Source: an uncultured Acetobacterium sp. (lineage in GTDB: Bacteria; Bacillota; Clostridia; Eubacteriales; Eubacteriaceae). Taken from it: a stretch of DNA of 64,000 nucleotides. Positions 52,936 to 63,379 of the stretch are shown here, one piece after another. A program made the translations under genes and the position numbers. Each line of letters starts with the position of its first letter. Within the stretch, counting starts at the first letter, position 1. The notes beneath the pieces are model-generated. The model did not search any database. It was given only the letters and a program-made list of their open reading frames with translations, and was not told where the DNA came from. Location of the stretch: NCBI RefSeq assembly GCF_963664135.1, contig NZ_OY760905.1, forward strand, positions 1,054,001 to 1,118,000, in the 5' to 3' direction.

Positions 52936-53048
52936 TTGTTTATCTTTCTTTCAGCTTTTTATTGCAACTTATCAACCAGCCTTTTAATTTAATATAATTA
53001 TGGCTGATTTACATAAATTTTACAAGATCCTGATGTACATCTGACATG

Positions 53049-53082
53049 AAAAAAAGATCCCTAAAAGGGATCTTGTTTGTTT
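53049..53082 (-). terminator. Terminator of the zinc-ribbon gene
   Basis: AAGATCCCT-aaa-AGGGATCTT. On the minus strand it is followed by TTTTTTTCATG. Confidence 0.75.
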
Positions 53083-53092
53083 TTCGAAATTC

Positions 53093-53260
53093 CTAGAAGT
53101 TGCTGTTTCTTGGTCTTCTAGTTTGTTTTCTTTTTGTTCGACATTCACGACATCTTTTTGGTTCATTGTCAAAACCTTTTTCCTGGTAGAATTCTTGTTC
53201 ACCTACTGTAAATACAAATTCTTCGCCACAATCTTGACAAATTAAAGTTCTGTCTTCCAT
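53093..53260 (-). CDS. Small zinc-ribbon protein (zf-trcl type), 55 aa
   Basis: ATG at 53260 follows a perfect GGAGGT and encodes 55 residues. Two zinc knuckles, CQDC near residue 8 and CREC near residue 39, flank the diagnostic EEFVFTVGEQEFYQEKGF segment, and the protein ends in a basic tail (RTKRKQTRRPRN). This matches the probable zinc-ribbon domain family zf-trcl common in Firmicutes; function unknown, possibly nucleic-acid binding. It has its own terminator. Confidence 0.85.
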   Translation of the reverse strand: MEDRTLICQDCGEEFVFTVGEQEFYQEKGFDNEPKRCRECRTKRKQTRRPRNSNF

Positions 53261-53432
53261 GAGTTACCTCCACTTAATTTTAATGTACAGGATCTGATTA
53301 TTCTTTTGTAAATGGAGCATGGACAATTTTGTCTGAACATTGGTTACCATTTATGAACTTTTAATCATTAACTATACTATCGTTATTATACAATGTTCGT
53401 TTACATTTGTCACCTGTTTTTTTAATTTTTTA

Positions 53433-53461
53433 TTGAGTTAAATTCTTTTTTCGTATATATT
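53433..53461 (+). promoter_or_regulatory. Sigma-A promoter of the aminopeptidase operon
   Basis: -35 TTGAGT (53433-53438), 17-bp spacer, -10 TATATT (53456-53461), 35 bp before the start codon. Confidence 0.65.
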
Positions 53462-53496
53462 AAAATAATACTATTTCAATTATAAGGAGATAAATC

Positions 53497-54603
53497 ATGA
53501 GAGATCAACGTCTGCTGAAATATGCACAAACCCTAATAAATTATTCCCTCTACGTTAAAAAGGATGAATGGGTTGTAATCCGTGGCTCAGAGTTGGCCAT
53601 GCCACTAATTAAAGAGTGTTATCGGGAAATTTTGAAAGTGGGTGCTCACCCCACCGTTTTACTCAATCCCGAGGGACTTTCCGAAATTCTGCTTAAAGAC
53701 GGCAGTGATGATCAACTGCAGTTTAATTCCCCGATTATGATGGAGGTTTACTCAAAGGCCGATAAGGTTTTGAACATTCTGGGGGATCATAATCTCAAAG
53801 CATTGACCGCCATCCCCAGCGACCGCATCGCATTGCAACGCCGATCCGGGGCGCCGATCACAAAAATTTACAACGAACGGGTGGCTCAGGGATTAATGGA
53901 TTGGACCCTCTGTCTCTACCCCACTGAAAGCGGCGCTCAGGAAGCCAACATGTCACTCTCTGACTATGAGGACTTTGTTTTTGAAGCTTGTTTCATCAAT
54001 AACCCCGACCCCATCGCTTCCTGGCAGAAAATCCATGACGATCAGGAAGCGATGGTTGACTATTTAAATAAGAAGACTCAATTCCATATTATCACCTCGG
54101 ATACCGACCTTACTCTGAGCACAGAAAATCGCATTTGGATCAACTCCGATGGTCACCACAATTTCCCCAGCGGTGAGGTCTTTACCGCACCGGTGCGCGA
54201 GAGCGTCAACGGCACGATTCGATTCACCTTCCCGGGTATTTACAGTGGTCAGGAAATTGAAGACATCCAGCTCACCTTTAAAGATGGTCAAGTCGTTAAG
54301 GCCAGTGCCAAACGCGGAGAAGAATTACTGCACTCGCTACTCAAAACCGATGAAGGTTCCCAATATGCTGGTGAATTTGCCATAGGCACCAACTATGGGA
54401 TCAGTAAATTCACTAAAAACATGCTTTTTGACGAGAAAATCGGTGGCACCATCCATGTTGCTTTGGGTAAATCCTACCCGGAATGCGGCCCGATTAACGA
54501 TTCCCTGCTCCACTGGGATATGCTCTGTGATATGAAAAACGGCGGCCAGATCTTTGCTGACGGCGAACTCTTCTATGAGAATGGGATGTTTATAAAAAAA
54601 TAG
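53497..54603 (+). CDS. M29-family aminopeptidase
   Basis: A 368 aa metallo-aminopeptidase of the AmpS/AmpT/PepS type. Recognisable parts are SLYVKKDEWVVIRGSE near the N-terminus, the metal-binding glutamate region NFPSGEVFTAPVRESVNG, ELAIGTN-like GEFAIGTNYGI, and the C-terminal KIGGTIHVALGKSYPECG followed by HWDML. Slightly shorter than typical 400-415 aa members, mainly in the N-terminal half. SD AAGGAG before ATG. It is followed 89 bp later by glnS on the same strand. Confidence 0.88.
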   Translation: MRDQRLLKYAQTLINYSLYVKKDEWVVIRGSELAMPLIKECYREILKVGAHPTVLLNPEGLSEILLKDGSDDQLQFNSPIMMEVYSKADKVLNILGDHNLKALTAIPSDRIALQRRSGAPITKIYNERVAQGLMDWTLCLYPTESGAQEANMSLSDYEDFVFEACFINNPDPIASWQKIHDDQEAMVDYLNKKTQFHIITSDTDLTLSTENRIWINSDGHHNFPSGEVFTAPVRESVNGTIRFTFPGIYSGQEIEDIQLTFKDGQVVKASAKRGEELLHSLLKTDEGSQYAGEFAIGTNYGISKFTKNMLFDEKIGGTIHVALGKSYPECGPINDSLLHWDMLCDMKNGGQIFADGELFYENGMFIKK

Positions 54604-54692
54604 GATTCTTTTGAATCTAAGCGAACCCAATTTATTGTAATAAACCCTGCTTTATGATATTATTGGCTGATATGAAAAACAGGAGGAAATTA

Positions 54693-56363
54693 ATGGAGCC
54701 CACAGAAAAAAAGACGAATTTTATCACCAATGCAATTGATCAGGACATTGCCAACAAGATCTACACCAATGATCGTGTTCACACCCGCTTCCCCCCCGAA
54801 CCAAATGGATATTTACATATAGGTCATGCCAAAGCTTCACTTCTCAACTACCGAATTGCCCGACAATACAACGGTAAATTTAATCTCCGTTTTGATGATA
54901 CCAATCCGATTAAAGAAGATATGGAATATGTTGATTCGATTAAAGAAGATCTGACCTGGCTGGGCGTAAAATGGGACGACCGTCTTTTTTTCGCCTCCAG
55001 TTATTTTGATAAAATGGCGGAGTATGCTGTTGAACTGATCAAAAAAGGTTTGGCCTTTGTTGATCAGCTTACTGCCGAAGAAATGCGCGAATATCGGGGA
55101 AACCTCACCGAACCGGGTAAAGAAAGCCCTTACCGCACCCGCAGCATCGAAGACAATCTAAGTCTATTTAAACAAATGAAGGCTGGCAACTTACCGGAAG
55201 GCTCGCACATTCTTAGAGCTAAAATTGATATGGCCAGCCCCAATATGAACATGCGAGACCCTGCCATCTACCGGATTATGCACACCAAACACCATTCCAC
55301 CGAGGAAGACTGGTTTATTTACCCGATGTACGATTATGCCCATCCGATTGAAGATGCCATTGAAGGCATTACCCATTCACTATGCACCCTGGAATTCGAG
55401 GATCACCGACCTTTTTATGACTGGGTGCTATCAAACATTGATGATTTTAAAAAGGAACCACCCCGACAAATTGAATTTGCCAAACTTAACCTGACTAAAA
55501 CCATTGTCGGTAAACGCTTCTTAAAACAACTGGTGGATGAAAAGATCGTTGATGGCTGGGACGATCCCCGACTTGCCACCATTTCCGGGTTACGTCGCCG
55601 AGGATTTACGCCAGAATCAATCCAGGCTTTCTGTGAAGCCATTGGCGTCGCCAAAACCAACAGCACCGTGGATATCGCCATGCTGGAGCACTTTATCCGG
55701 GATGACTTAAAACTTAAAGCCCCCCGTTTGATGGCCGTCACCGACCCGCTTAAGGTCACCATCACCAATTATCCAGAAAACGAGATCGAATGGGTCGAGT
55801 TACCACTTAATCAAGAAAATCCCGAAACGGGAGACTATACGACTCCATTTGGACGAGAAATTTATATTGATCGGGCTGATTTTATGGAAATACCTCCCAA
55901 AAAGTTTTTCCGTCTGTTCCCTGGCAATGAAGTCCGCTTAAGAGGCGCCTACTTTATTACCTGTCAGGAAATGATTAAAGACAAGGCCGGCCAAGTCATT
56001 GAACTAAAATGTACCTATGACCCGGCCACCAAATCCGGCAGTGGTTGCGAACGCAAGGTTAAAGGCACCATCCACTGGGTAAACATCGCTCATGCGACTG
56101 AAGTGGAGCTTCATCTCTATGATTATCTGGTTGAAGATGATGCCGGCCTCAATAAAGACAATTTTCTGGAACGCATCAACCCAAAATCACTGGAAATAGT
56201 TAAAGCCTACGTTGAACCAGAACTGATGAAAACAACAGCATACGAAAAATTCCAGTTTATTCGCAATGGTTTTTATTCGGTGGATCCCAAATATTCGACA
56301 TCGGATGCCCCGGTTTTTAACCAAATTGTTTCACTCAAAAGTTCCTGGAAACCGACAAACTAA
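54693..56363 (+). CDS. glnS: Glutamine--tRNA ligase
   Basis: Charges tRNAGln directly. A 556 aa class I synthetase with the HIGH region [19 protein letters not shown], and the GlnRS-specific [19 protein letters not shown]. The KMSKS-equivalent is reduced to VGKR, where E. coli GlnRS has MSKR; I recall the same variant in clostridial enzymes. No C-terminal YqeY fusion. Start at 54693 with ACAGGAGG seven bases upstream; the longer frame from 54654 is unlikely. Many Firmicutes lack GlnRS and use GatCAB, so this gene probably reflects an older horizontal acquisition. Confidence 0.95.
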   Translation: MEPTEKKTNFITNAIDQDIANKIYTNDRVHTRFPPEPNGYLHIGHAKASLLNYRIARQYNGKFNLRFDDTNPIKEDMEYVDSIKEDLTWLGVKWDDRLFFASSYFDKMAEYAVELIKKGLAFVDQLTAEEMREYRGNLTEPGKESPYRTRSIEDNLSLFKQMKAGNLPEGSHILRAKIDMASPNMNMRDPAIYRIMHTKHHSTEEDWFIYPMYDYAHPIEDAIEGITHSLCTLEFEDHRPFYDWVLSNIDDFKKEPPRQIEFAKLNLTKTIVGKRFLKQLVDEKIVDGWDDPRLATISGLRRRGFTPESIQAFCEAIGVAKTNSTVDIAMLEHFIRDDLKLKAPRLMAVTDPLKVTITNYPENEIEWVELPLNQENPETGDYTTPFGREIYIDRADFMEIPPKKFFRLFPGNEVRLRGAYFITCQEMIKDKAGQVIELKCTYDPATKSGSGCERKVKGTIHWVNIAHATEVELHLYDYLVEDDAGLNKDNFLERINPKSLEIVKAYVEPELMKTTAYEKFQFIRNGFYSVDPKYSTSDAPVFNQIVSLKSSWKPTN

Positions 56364-56402
56364 TTTTAGCACTGAGATGCTTATTGAGAAGGGAAGCAAC
56401 CG

Positions 56403-57716
56403 ATGAAAATATGGTCTGAAAAAGAAAAAATGTCCCGGGACGAACTCCGGAAAATTCAATTCAAACGCTTAAAGAAAACCCTCAATCATGTCTATGAAAA
56501 TGTCCCTTATTATCATGAAAAATTTAAAGCCGCTGGTGTCAAACCAGTTGATATAAGAAATCTGGAAGATCTCCGGTTATTGCCACTGACCACCAAAGAA
56601 GATCTGCGCATGAACTATCCATTTGGGCTCTTTGCCGTGCCCAAAAACAAGATTATCCGCTACCACGCCTCTTCCGGCACAACCGGAAAACCCACCGTGG
56701 TCGGCTACACCAAACATGATATCAAAGTTTGGCGGGAAGTTATTGCCCGACTGGTCACCATGGGTGGGGTCACCAATGAAGATACAGCGCAAATCACCTT
56801 TGGCTTTGGTCTGTTTACCGGTGCCTTCGGATTGCAGCAAGGTTTAGAAAAAGTTGGCGCTGGGGTAATCCCGATGTCTTCTGGTAATACCCAAAAGCAG
56901 ATTATGATCATGCAGGATTTTCAGGTCACCACCCTGATCGGAACCCCCTCCTATGCCCTGCATCTGGCCGAAGCGGCTCAGGAAATGGGCATTGATCCCA
57001 AAGAAGAACTTTTCCTTAAATATGGTCTATTTGGCGGCGAAGGCTCAACCGAAGAAATGCGAGCCAAGCTTAACGAGGCCTGGGGCATTATCTCCACCGA
57101 GAATTACGGTATGAGCGAACTGATCGGTCCCGGCGTTTCCGGCGAGTGTCAGGCATTTAAAGGCATGCACATTAATGAAGATCACTTTATTGCTGAAATC
57201 ATTGATCCCGTTACGCTGGAAGTTTTACCCGAAGGATCAGTGGGCGAGCTGGTCATTACCCCCATCACCAAAGAAGCCCTACCGCTGATTCGCTATCGGA
57301 CCAAAGATATCACTAAACTGGATACGACCCCCTGTGACTGCGGCCGTACTTCAGCCCGAATGGCCAAAATAACCGGCCGTACTGATGATATGCTGATCAT
57401 CGGTGGTGTTAATGTCTTCCCATCTCAAATTGAAGGCGTCCTTTTAGGAATTAAGGGCATCGGTTCCAATTATCAGATTCGGGTGCTCAAAAAAGGGTAT
57501 CTAGATCGTATCGAAATCGATGTGGAAGTGGTCAATTCGGATTTACTACTGTCTGTAACGCTGCTTGATAAGCTTTATAAAGAAATTGAAACCAAGCTTC
57601 ATACCATTCTTGGCATCCATGCCGGCATTCATCTGGTTGAACCCAAAAGTTTGACCCGCTCCGAAGGAAAAGCCAAACGCGTCATCGATCTGCGATCAGA
57701 AAAACTAGGAGGTTAA
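56403..57716 (+). CDS. paaK: Phenylacetate-CoA ligase-type adenylate-forming enzyme
   Basis: A 437 aa member of the PaaK branch of ANL enzymes. The ATP loop reads YHASSGTTGKPTVVGYT, with ENYGMSELIGPG, RYRTKDIT and the hinge GRTDDMLIIGGVNVFPSQIE. In anaerobes such proteins activate aryl acids, often linked to indolepyruvate ferredoxin oxidoreductase in amino-acid fermentation; no ior gene is visible here. It is followed after 2 bp by a tandem-ACT gene, a conserved pairing that suggests allosteric control by an amino acid. Confidence 0.9.
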   Translation: MKIWSEKEKMSRDELRKIQFKRLKKTLNHVYENVPYYHEKFKAAGVKPVDIRNLEDLRLLPLTTKEDLRMNYPFGLFAVPKNKIIRYHASSGTTGKPTVVGYTKHDIKVWREVIARLVTMGGVTNEDTAQITFGFGLFTGAFGLQQGLEKVGAGVIPMSSGNTQKQIMIMQDFQVTTLIGTPSYALHLAEAAQEMGIDPKEELFLKYGLFGGEGSTEEMRAKLNEAWGIISTENYGMSELIGPGVSGECQAFKGMHINEDHFIAEIIDPVTLEVLPEGSVGELVITPITKEALPLIRYRTKDITKLDTTPCDCGRTSARMAKITGRTDDMLIIGGVNVFPSQIEGVLLGIKGIGSNYQIRVLKKGYLDRIEIDVEVVNSDLLLSVTLLDKLYKEIETKLHTILGIHAGIHLVEPKSLTRSEGKAKRVIDLRSEKLGG

Positions 57717-57718
57717 CC

Positions 57719-58156
57719 ATGCTTATTAGTCAATTGTCTGTCTTTATTGAAAACAAAAAAGGCCATCTCAGTAAAATTACCAAAGTCTTAAAAGAAGCCC
57801 ATGTGGATATCCGGGCTATTTCCGTTTTTGACAGCGCTGAATTCGGTATTTTGCGTATCGTCGTCGATAAACCCGAAGTCGCTGCTGAAGCCCTGAAAAA
57901 AGCCGGTCATGTCGTCAAACAAAGTTATGTTCTGGCCATTGATCCATCCGACAAGGTTGGCAGCCTCTATGATGTCTTCACCCTGCTCGCCGACAATGAT
58001 GTCAATATTGAATATGTCTATTCATTTGTAATGCCCAATAACCAGGGCTCTCCCCTGATTATATTAAAAGCCGACGATCAGGAAAAAGCCATCGCCCTTT
58101 TAACGGCTTCCGATTTTTCGCTGATTCCCAAAGAAGACGTCTATAACGTTAAATAG
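57719..58156 (+). CDS. Tandem ACT-domain protein
   Basis: A 145 aa protein made of two ACT domains (about 1-68 and 70-143). The first reads QLSVFIENKKGHLSKITKVL with the ligand-pocket segment HVDIRAISV; the second has DKVGSLYDVFTLLADNDVNI. ACT domains bind amino acids. Two bases separate it from the paaK gene, and its role is probably to regulate that ligase or sense aromatic amino acids. The SD AGGAGG lies at the end of paaK. Confidence 0.88.
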   Translation: MLISQLSVFIENKKGHLSKITKVLKEAHVDIRAISVFDSAEFGILRIVVDKPEVAAEALKKAGHVVKQSYVLAIDPSDKVGSLYDVFTLLADNDVNIEYVYSFVMPNNQGSPLIILKADDQEKAIALLTASDFSLIPKEDVYNVK

Positions 58157-58193
58157 AAAAACAAGTCGGAGTTCGCTCCGACTTGTTTTTTTA
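58156..58193. terminator. Bidirectional terminator between convergent operons
   Basis: AAAAACAAGTCGGAG-ttcg-CTCCGACTTGTTTTT, a perfect 15-bp stem with a tetraloop. It also serves the V-ATPase operon, whose last stop codon it touches. Confidence 0.92.
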
Positions 58194-58805
58194 TTGTCTG
58201 TTTTTTATTCGTTTAAGCCGGAAAAATTCTTCCCGCTCTTTTTCTTCAATGGTTTCCTGAATATACTTTATTTCTTGTTTTAACCGGGGAATCTGAATTT
58301 TATCCAGTGCATTGGCACTTTTTTGGGTCTTCTTGATTTCCAGCGAAAGTTTATAAGCGGTTGTTTCAATTTGTGCCAATTGATAAGATAAATACTTGAC
58401 ATCATTAAATTTTTTAATCGCCACATCCAAGGCCGGATTGTTTTCATAAAAACCATAAGGTAGGGCTTGCTCAGATGTTTCAGAGTAAATCACTTCTGGA
58501 ATATCCACTCCCATGATTCCCCGGGCCCGGATATCATATGGTAATTCCGGCGGTACGGAGAGTGCAAATTCTTCCAGATGGCTCAGGCCCATGCTGATAC
58601 ATACCTGTTGCAACGCCTCATAGGCTTCACGAAACAGTTGTCCGATTTCTTTTTCGATGGTCTCGGCCTTTTTAACCAGTTGCATAATTTCCTGAATCAG
58701 GATGGTTCTTTTTTTGTCCAAAAGATCGTAGCCTTTTTCAGAAAAGTCTAAATGACCTTTTGCTTTAATCAGATTTGCTTTGGTTGGCGTTATTTTTATA
58801 GCCAT
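58191..58805 (-). CDS. atpD: V-type ATP synthase subunit D
   Basis: Central-stalk coiled-coil subunit, 204 aa. The N-terminal KITPTKANLIKAKGHLDFSE and the C-terminal coil NALDKIQIPRLKQEIKYIQE are typical of subunit D. It rotates inside the A3B3 head with subunit F. Last gene of the operon; its ATG overlaps the atpB stop as TAATG. Confidence 0.93.
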   Translation of the reverse strand: MAIKITPTKANLIKAKGHLDFSEKGYDLLDKKRTILIQEIMQLVKKAETIEKEIGQLFREAYEALQQVCISMGLSHLEEFALSVPPELPYDIRARGIMGVDIPEVIYSETSEQALPYGFYENNPALDVAIKKFNDVKYLSYQLAQIETTAYKLSLEIKKTQKSANALDKIQIPRLKQEIKYIQETIEEKEREEFFRLKRIKNRQ

Positions 58806-60196
58806 TATTCCACCTGTGATTCCTTGTGAAAATACTTTTCAATGTTTTCGGGACTTAATCGATCAAACTCTGTTAATGGTAACAGTGACAGCAGTTTCCA
58901 GCCCAGATCAAGACTGTCAACGATGGTGCGGCTTTCGTCAGCTCCCTGATTTAAAAATTCGGCTTCAAAAGCGCGTCCAAAAGCCATATACTTTTTATCC
59001 GTCTGACTCAAATCGTCTTCGCCGATTATTTGTGACAAATCTCTTACTTCCTGAACTTTAGAATAGGACGCAAAAAGCTGATTGGCAACCTCGGCATGAT
59101 CCTCCCGAGTAAACCCTTCGCCAATCCCATCTTTCATCAATCGCGATAATGACGGTAAAATGGACACCGGCGGATAGATGCTCCGTTGAAATAAATCCCG
59201 CCCTAAAACAAGCTGCCCTTCGGTTATATAGCCGGTTAAATCGGGAATCGGATGGGTGATATCATCATTGGGCATGGTTAAAATCGGTAAAAATGTGATC
59301 GATCCTTTTTGGTTTTTGAGCATTCCGGCCCGTTCATAAAGGGCTGCTAAATCGGAGTACATGTAACCCGGATACCCTTTCCGGCTGGGAACTTCTTCCC
59401 GGGCCGAGGAAATTTCCCGCAACGCTTCACAATAACTGGTAATATCGGTCATCACCACCAGAATATGCATATTTTTTTCGAAGGCTAGATATTCAGCGGC
59501 CGTTAATGCACAGCGAGGCGTGGTGATTCGTTCAGCAATGGGATCGTCCGCGTAATTAACAAACATCACCACTCGATCCATCACATTGGACTCGCCAAAG
59601 CTTTTACGGAAAAACTTCTCATCATCATGCTTGACGCCAATCGCGGCAAATACGACCCCGAAAGGCTCGTCGACATCATCCCCCAATTGGGCTTGTCTGA
59701 CAATCTGGGCAGCCAGTTCATTATGGGGCAGCCCATTCCCGGAAAAAATCGGCAATTTCTGACCGCGAATCAGGGTCGCCAGGGTATCTATGGAAGAAAT
59801 ACCGGTTTGAATAAAATTTCGCGGGTATTCTCTGGACATCGGATTAATCGGCCGCCCATTAATGTTTGCTTCAACCGCACTAAAAATTTCGCTGCCATTA
59901 TCAATCGGTTGTCCAATGCCATTAAAGATCCGACCCAGTAAATCCAGGGACATCGGTAAATTGAATGACTCGCCGGTAAAATTGATAATACTGTTACCCG
60001 CTGCCAAACCCGAAGTGTTTTGAAAAACCTGAATAACCACATGCTGTTCTTCAATTTTAATGACCTTTCCTTTTTTGACATTTCCGGTGGCGATTTCCAC
60101 AATATTAACAACTTCACCATAAAAAACATTATCAACATCGGACACCTGGATCAGGGGGCCAACGACTTTATCAATCTTTAAATATTCTTTTTTCAT
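58805..60196 (-). CDS. atpB: V-type ATP synthase subunit B
   Basis: Non-catalytic nucleotide-binding-fold subunit of the A3B3 head, 463 aa. It starts [17 protein letters not shown] and contains [20 protein letters not shown], with the degenerate P-loop typical of B subunits ([15 protein letters not shown]), then [17 protein letters not shown] [19 protein letters not shown]. Normal length. Lies 8 bp after atpA. Confidence 0.96.
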   Translation of the reverse strand: MKKEYLKIDKVVGPLIQVSDVDNVFYGEVVNIVEIATGNVKKGKVIKIEEQHVVIQVFQNTSGLAAGNSIINFTGESFNLPMSLDLLGRIFNGIGQPIDNGSEIFSAVEANINGRPINPMSREYPRNFIQTGISSIDTLATLIRGQKLPIFSGNGLPHNELAAQIVRQAQLGDDVDEPFGVVFAAIGVKHDDEKFFRKSFGESNVMDRVVMFVNYADDPIAERITTPRCALTAAEYLAFEKNMHILVVMTDITSYCEALREISSAREEVPSRKGYPGYMYSDLAALYERAGMLKNQKGSITFLPILTMPNDDITHPIPDLTGYITEGQLVLGRDLFQRSIYPPVSILPSLSRLMKDGIGEGFTREDHAEVANQLFASYSKVQEVRDLSQIIGEDDLSQTDKKYMAFGRAFEAEFLNQGADESRTIVDSLDLGWKLLSLLPLTEFDRLSPENIEKYFHKESQVE

Positions 60197-60204
60197 CGTT
60201 CCCC

Positions 60205-61992
60205 CTAGTCTTTGTAGTGCTTAAAAAGCGCATCATAATAGGTATCAATTTTATTTTTAAGCGCATCAATCCCACTGAGATCATCGTTTGGGATGGTATA
60301 TTTCATTTTTATAAAGGCACTGATAATCTCCTGATTTTTAAGCTGGGAGGTGGGAATTCCTAATTTCAGGCCGGCCCGTCCTTTTTCATATAAATATTCA
60401 ATTGCTTTTAACATCGCATATTGCTTCGCTAAGGGCACATAGGTATCCTCTTTGTTATAGGCATTCTGTTGAAGATAACCAACCTTGATTATTTTGGCAA
60501 TTTCAAGCACCCAGCGCTGATCGTCCGGCAGCACATCCTCACCTACCAGCATGACCATTTCCAGCAGTTTGTTTTCTTGATAAAGCAGCTCGATCATTTT
60601 ATTCCGCAGCTCAATACAGTCTGCGGCGACATTGTCCTCATACCAGTCAGACAAAATTTTAATATAACCACTGTAGCTTTCCAACCAGTTAATCGCCGGA
60701 TAATGTCGGGCATAGGCTAAATTTTTATCCAGTGCCAGAAAAACATTGACAAACCGTTTGGTATTCTCGGTCACCGGCTCAGAAAAATCACCCCCAGCCG
60801 GTGAAACGGCGCCAATAATGGTGATGGATCCTTCATCCCCACCTAATGTTTGAACACTGCCGGCGCGCTCATAAAATTCGGCAATCCGGGATGGCAAATA
60901 AGCGGGATAACCCTCTTCCGCTGGCATCTCTTCCAGCCGGCCGGAAATTTCCCGCAGCGCCTCGGCCCAACGGGAGGTTGAATCCGCCATCATTGCCACG
61001 GCGTAACCCATATCCCGGTAATATTCAGCAATGGTCACCCCGGTATAAATACTTGCTTCCCTGGCCGCCACCGGCATGTTGGAGGTATTGGCAATCAGCA
61101 CCGTTCGCTCCATAATCGATTTTCCGGATCGCGGATCGATAAGTTTGGGAAAGTCCTCGATGACTTCGGTCATTTCATTGCCACGTTCACCGCAACCGAT
61201 ATAAACAATAATATCGGCATCGGACCATTTTGCCAACTGATGCTGGGTCATCGTTTTTCCGGTTCCAAAGCCTCCGGGAATCGCCGCGGTTCCGCCCTTG
61301 GCAATCGGAAAAAAGATATCAATAATTCGTTGGCCGGTAATCAGCGGTACCAGCGTTTCCTGTCGATAGGCCGTTGGCCGGGGTATTCTGACCGGCCACT
61401 GATGGGCCATTTTCAACTCATGGATGTCATTTTTTTCATCCCGCAATTCTATCAGCATGTCTGTGATGGTGTAAGGGCCATTCGGCACCACCGAAACCAC
61501 GGTTCCCGATAGATTCGGCGGGACCATCAGCCGATTCTGGATCACTTCGGTTTCTTCAACAAATCCAAAGACCGCCCCTGCCAATAAAATGTCCCCAGGT
61601 TTTACGGTAATGGTCGCCTCCCAAAGCTGCGCTTCATCAATGGACAATAAACCAATCCCTTCGGGAATGAAGATCGGTGATAGCTCCTGTATTTTTGCGA
61701 GCGGTCGCTGAATGCCATCAAACATATTTTTTAACATCCCTGGTCCTAAATTAAGACTCAGCGGTCGGCCGGTGGGAATAATCACTTCCCCAACTTTTAA
61801 CCCTTCGGTTTCTTCATAAACCTGAATCGTCCCGATATCGCCTTCTAAAACAATTACTTCACCAATCAGGCTTTTTTCGCCCACGGTTACCATTTCCCGC
61901 ATTTTAAAAGAAACCATATTTCGACCTTTGATAACCGGCCCGTTAATCGATGAAATGATTCCTTTTACTTGATTCTGCTCGATCACCGTCAT
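60205..61992 (-). CDS. atpA: V-type ATP synthase subunit A (catalytic)
   Basis: Catalytic subunit, 595 aa. Walker A lies in [19 protein letters not shown], preceded by [11 protein letters not shown]; the catalytic glutamate region is [12 protein letters not shown], and [15 protein letters not shown] is the family signature. The non-homologous region found in V/A-type A subunits is present, so this is not an F-type beta subunit. It starts with ATG five bases after GGGGGGAG and overlaps the subunit E gene by 50 bp. Confidence 0.97.
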   Translation of the reverse strand: MTVIEQNQVKGIISSINGPVIKGRNMVSFKMREMVTVGEKSLIGEVIVLEGDIGTIQVYEETEGLKVGEVIIPTGRPLSLNLGPGMLKNMFDGIQRPLAKIQELSPIFIPEGIGLLSIDEAQLWEATITVKPGDILLAGAVFGFVEETEVIQNRLMVPPNLSGTVVSVVPNGPYTITDMLIELRDEKNDIHELKMAHQWPVRIPRPTAYRQETLVPLITGQRIIDIFFPIAKGGTAAIPGGFGTGKTMTQHQLAKWSDADIIVYIGCGERGNEMTEVIEDFPKLIDPRSGKSIMERTVLIANTSNMPVAAREASIYTGVTIAEYYRDMGYAVAMMADSTSRWAEALREISGRLEEMPAEEGYPAYLPSRIAEFYERAGSVQTLGGDEGSITIIGAVSPAGGDFSEPVTENTKRFVNVFLALDKNLAYARHYPAINWLESYSGYIKILSDWYEDNVAADCIELRNKMIELLYQENKLLEMVMLVGEDVLPDDQRWVLEIAKIIKVGYLQQNAYNKEDTYVPLAKQYAMLKAIEYLYEKGRAGLKLGIPTSQLKNQEIISAFIKMKYTIPNDDLSGIDALKNKIDTYYDALFKHYKD

Positions 61993-62611
61993 TTAACTCC
62001 CCCCTGTTTTCCATGAACGCATTCAATGTCATCCCGATGTATTTATAATTTGTCGTGATTAAATTCTCGACGGTGAAGTCACAGTAAATAAGCCGCTCTG
62101 AATCTTCAACAATCATTCCGCCGATGGATTCCTTTGTTAGCTTGCGGTATTCCACTGTATAATCCTCAAGGTTATTTTTAAATAATTCTTTGATTTGAAT
62201 AAGATCCTGATTATTGATAAAGACAATCAGTTGTTTTTTATCGCCAAAAATCTCCGGAATGCTCTTGATACAATCACAAAGATACTTACTGTAAACCGCT
62301 GTCGTTAAAAATTCTTTTGCTTTTGTCTGAATTAGTTGATTGAAATCCAATAAAATTCGATTTCGTTCTTCCAGTTCCAGGGTTTTGGCTTTGTTTTTTC
62401 CTTCCGCCAAAATTTTATTCCGGTCACGAAAGATCGAGCGACCGCTACGATTTTCGAGGGTCTTTTTTTCTTTGGTGATCCTTTCCTGAGATGCCGCGAT
62501 CTGTTCGGCCTTTTTGTTCTTTGCTTCGGTCATTATTTTTAGCCCATTTTTTCGCTCTTTACTTAATAGTGATTGAGTAAAAACCTGGAGTTTTTCTTCT
62601 ATTGAAATCAT
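61943..62611 (-). CDS. atpE: V-type ATP synthase subunit E
   Basis: Peripheral-stalk subunit, 222 aa. The N-terminal two thirds is a long charged helix (MISIEEKLQVFTQSLLSKER onward), followed by a globular C-terminal domain with GGMIVEDSERLIYCDFTVEN, the subunit E signature. The ATG overlaps the atpF stop as ATGA, and the last 50 bp overlap atpA. Sequence is variable in this family, but the gene order supports the call. Confidence 0.85.
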   Translation of the reverse strand: MISIEEKLQVFTQSLLSKERKNGLKIMTEAKNKKAEQIAASQERITKEKKTLENRSGRSIFRDRNKILAEGKNKAKTLELEERNRILLDFNQLIQTKAKEFLTTAVYSKYLCDCIKSIPEIFGDKKQLIVFINNQDLIQIKELFKNNLEDYTVEYRKLTKESIGGMIVEDSERLIYCDFTVENLITTNYKYIGMTLNAFMENRGELNDGDRAESSKRNHFID

Positions 62612-62925
62612 TTAATCACATCCTTCAATCCTACTGATTCTTTGATATATCGGGTAATCATACCTTCACTTCTTGCATAGCCATAGCGATCTGGGATAAC
62701 TGTGATCAGAGGGGTAAACTGTTCCTTCTTGGCTTCGAAAACCAACTCTTCAATCATCAGCGATGCTTTTTCAGTTAGAAAGATGATTCCGATTTCTTTG
62801 TTTTTAAGCGCTGTTTTAAAAGCCTTTTCAATTTCGTCTTTTGATTTGACATAAATCCCTTCGATACCAGCCAGCTGCATTCCCAAATACGAATCACGAT
62901 TCTCACTGATTACATAAGAATTCAT
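62608..62925 (-). CDS. atpF: V-type ATP synthase subunit F
   Basis: Small Rossmann-like central-stalk subunit, 105 aa. It begins MNSYVISENRDSYLGMQLAG and has the conserved NKEIGIIFLTEKAS segment and a C-terminal MITRYIKESVG helix. It sits between the c-ring subunit K gene and the subunit E gene, separated from K by 2 bp. Confidence 0.9.
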   Translation of the reverse strand: MNSYVISENRDSYLGMQLAGIEGIYVKSKDEIEKAFKTALKNKEIGIIFLTEKASLMIEELVFEAKKEQFTPLITVIPDRYGYARSEGMITRYIKESVGLKDVIK

Positions 62926-62927
62926 TT

Positions 62928-63371
62928 TTATAAACTGCCAATGATCATAATCGCGATGATTAAGCCATAGATGGCCACCCCTTCGGCAAGACCGACATAA
63001 ATAAGGGTTTTGCCTAATATCTTCGGATCTTCAGATACGGCCCCCAATGCGGCAGAGCCGACAACACCAACGGCATACCCGGCCCCAACGCAGGCCAGAC
63101 CGGTGGACAGCGCCGCGGCAATATAGCCAAGCCCCGCATCGGTGATTCCGGTGCTTGAACCAGTAGTTGCTGCCGTAACGATGCTCGGTGCCATAAAAAC
63201 AAACGCGGCAGCCAAGATAGGGATAAATGTGGTCAGGTTAATCCGCAAAAATCGTTTCATTTTTCGTTGTGATTCGCCGCAATCATTGTAAACAAAATAA
63301 ATGCCCCAAGCAATGGTTCCCAGCACCAGCAATGTCGCTCCAATGGTTATAAACGTCAATACATTCATCAC
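62928..63371 (-). CDS. atpK: V-type ATP synthase subunit K (c-ring)
   Basis: Membrane rotor subunit, 147 aa. Two N-terminal hydrophobic segments (residues about 5-27 and 45-67) precede the c-ring hairpin: GLGYIAAALSTGLACVGAGY as the first helix, the SEDPKILGK loop, and LAEGVAIYGLIIAIMII with the ion-binding glutamate. Only one carboxylate-bearing hairpin is present, as usual for the Firmicutes subunit K. Whether it binds Na+ or H+ cannot be settled by eye; no clear Na+-type Q/ET signature was found. Confidence 0.9.
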   Translation of the reverse strand: MMNVLTFITIGATLLVLGTIAWGIYFVYNDCGESQRKMKRFLRINLTTFIPILAAAFVFMAPSIVTAATTGSSTGITDAGLGYIAAALSTGLACVGAGYAVGVVGSAALGAVSEDPKILGKTLIYVGLAEGVAIYGLIIAIMIIGSL

Positions 63372-63379
63372 ACAGCTCC

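Noticed and set aside
55480..55520. Defective KMSKS loop in GlnRS as a sign of inactivity
   Set aside because: The VGKR variant seems common in clostridial GlnRS, and all other motifs are intact.
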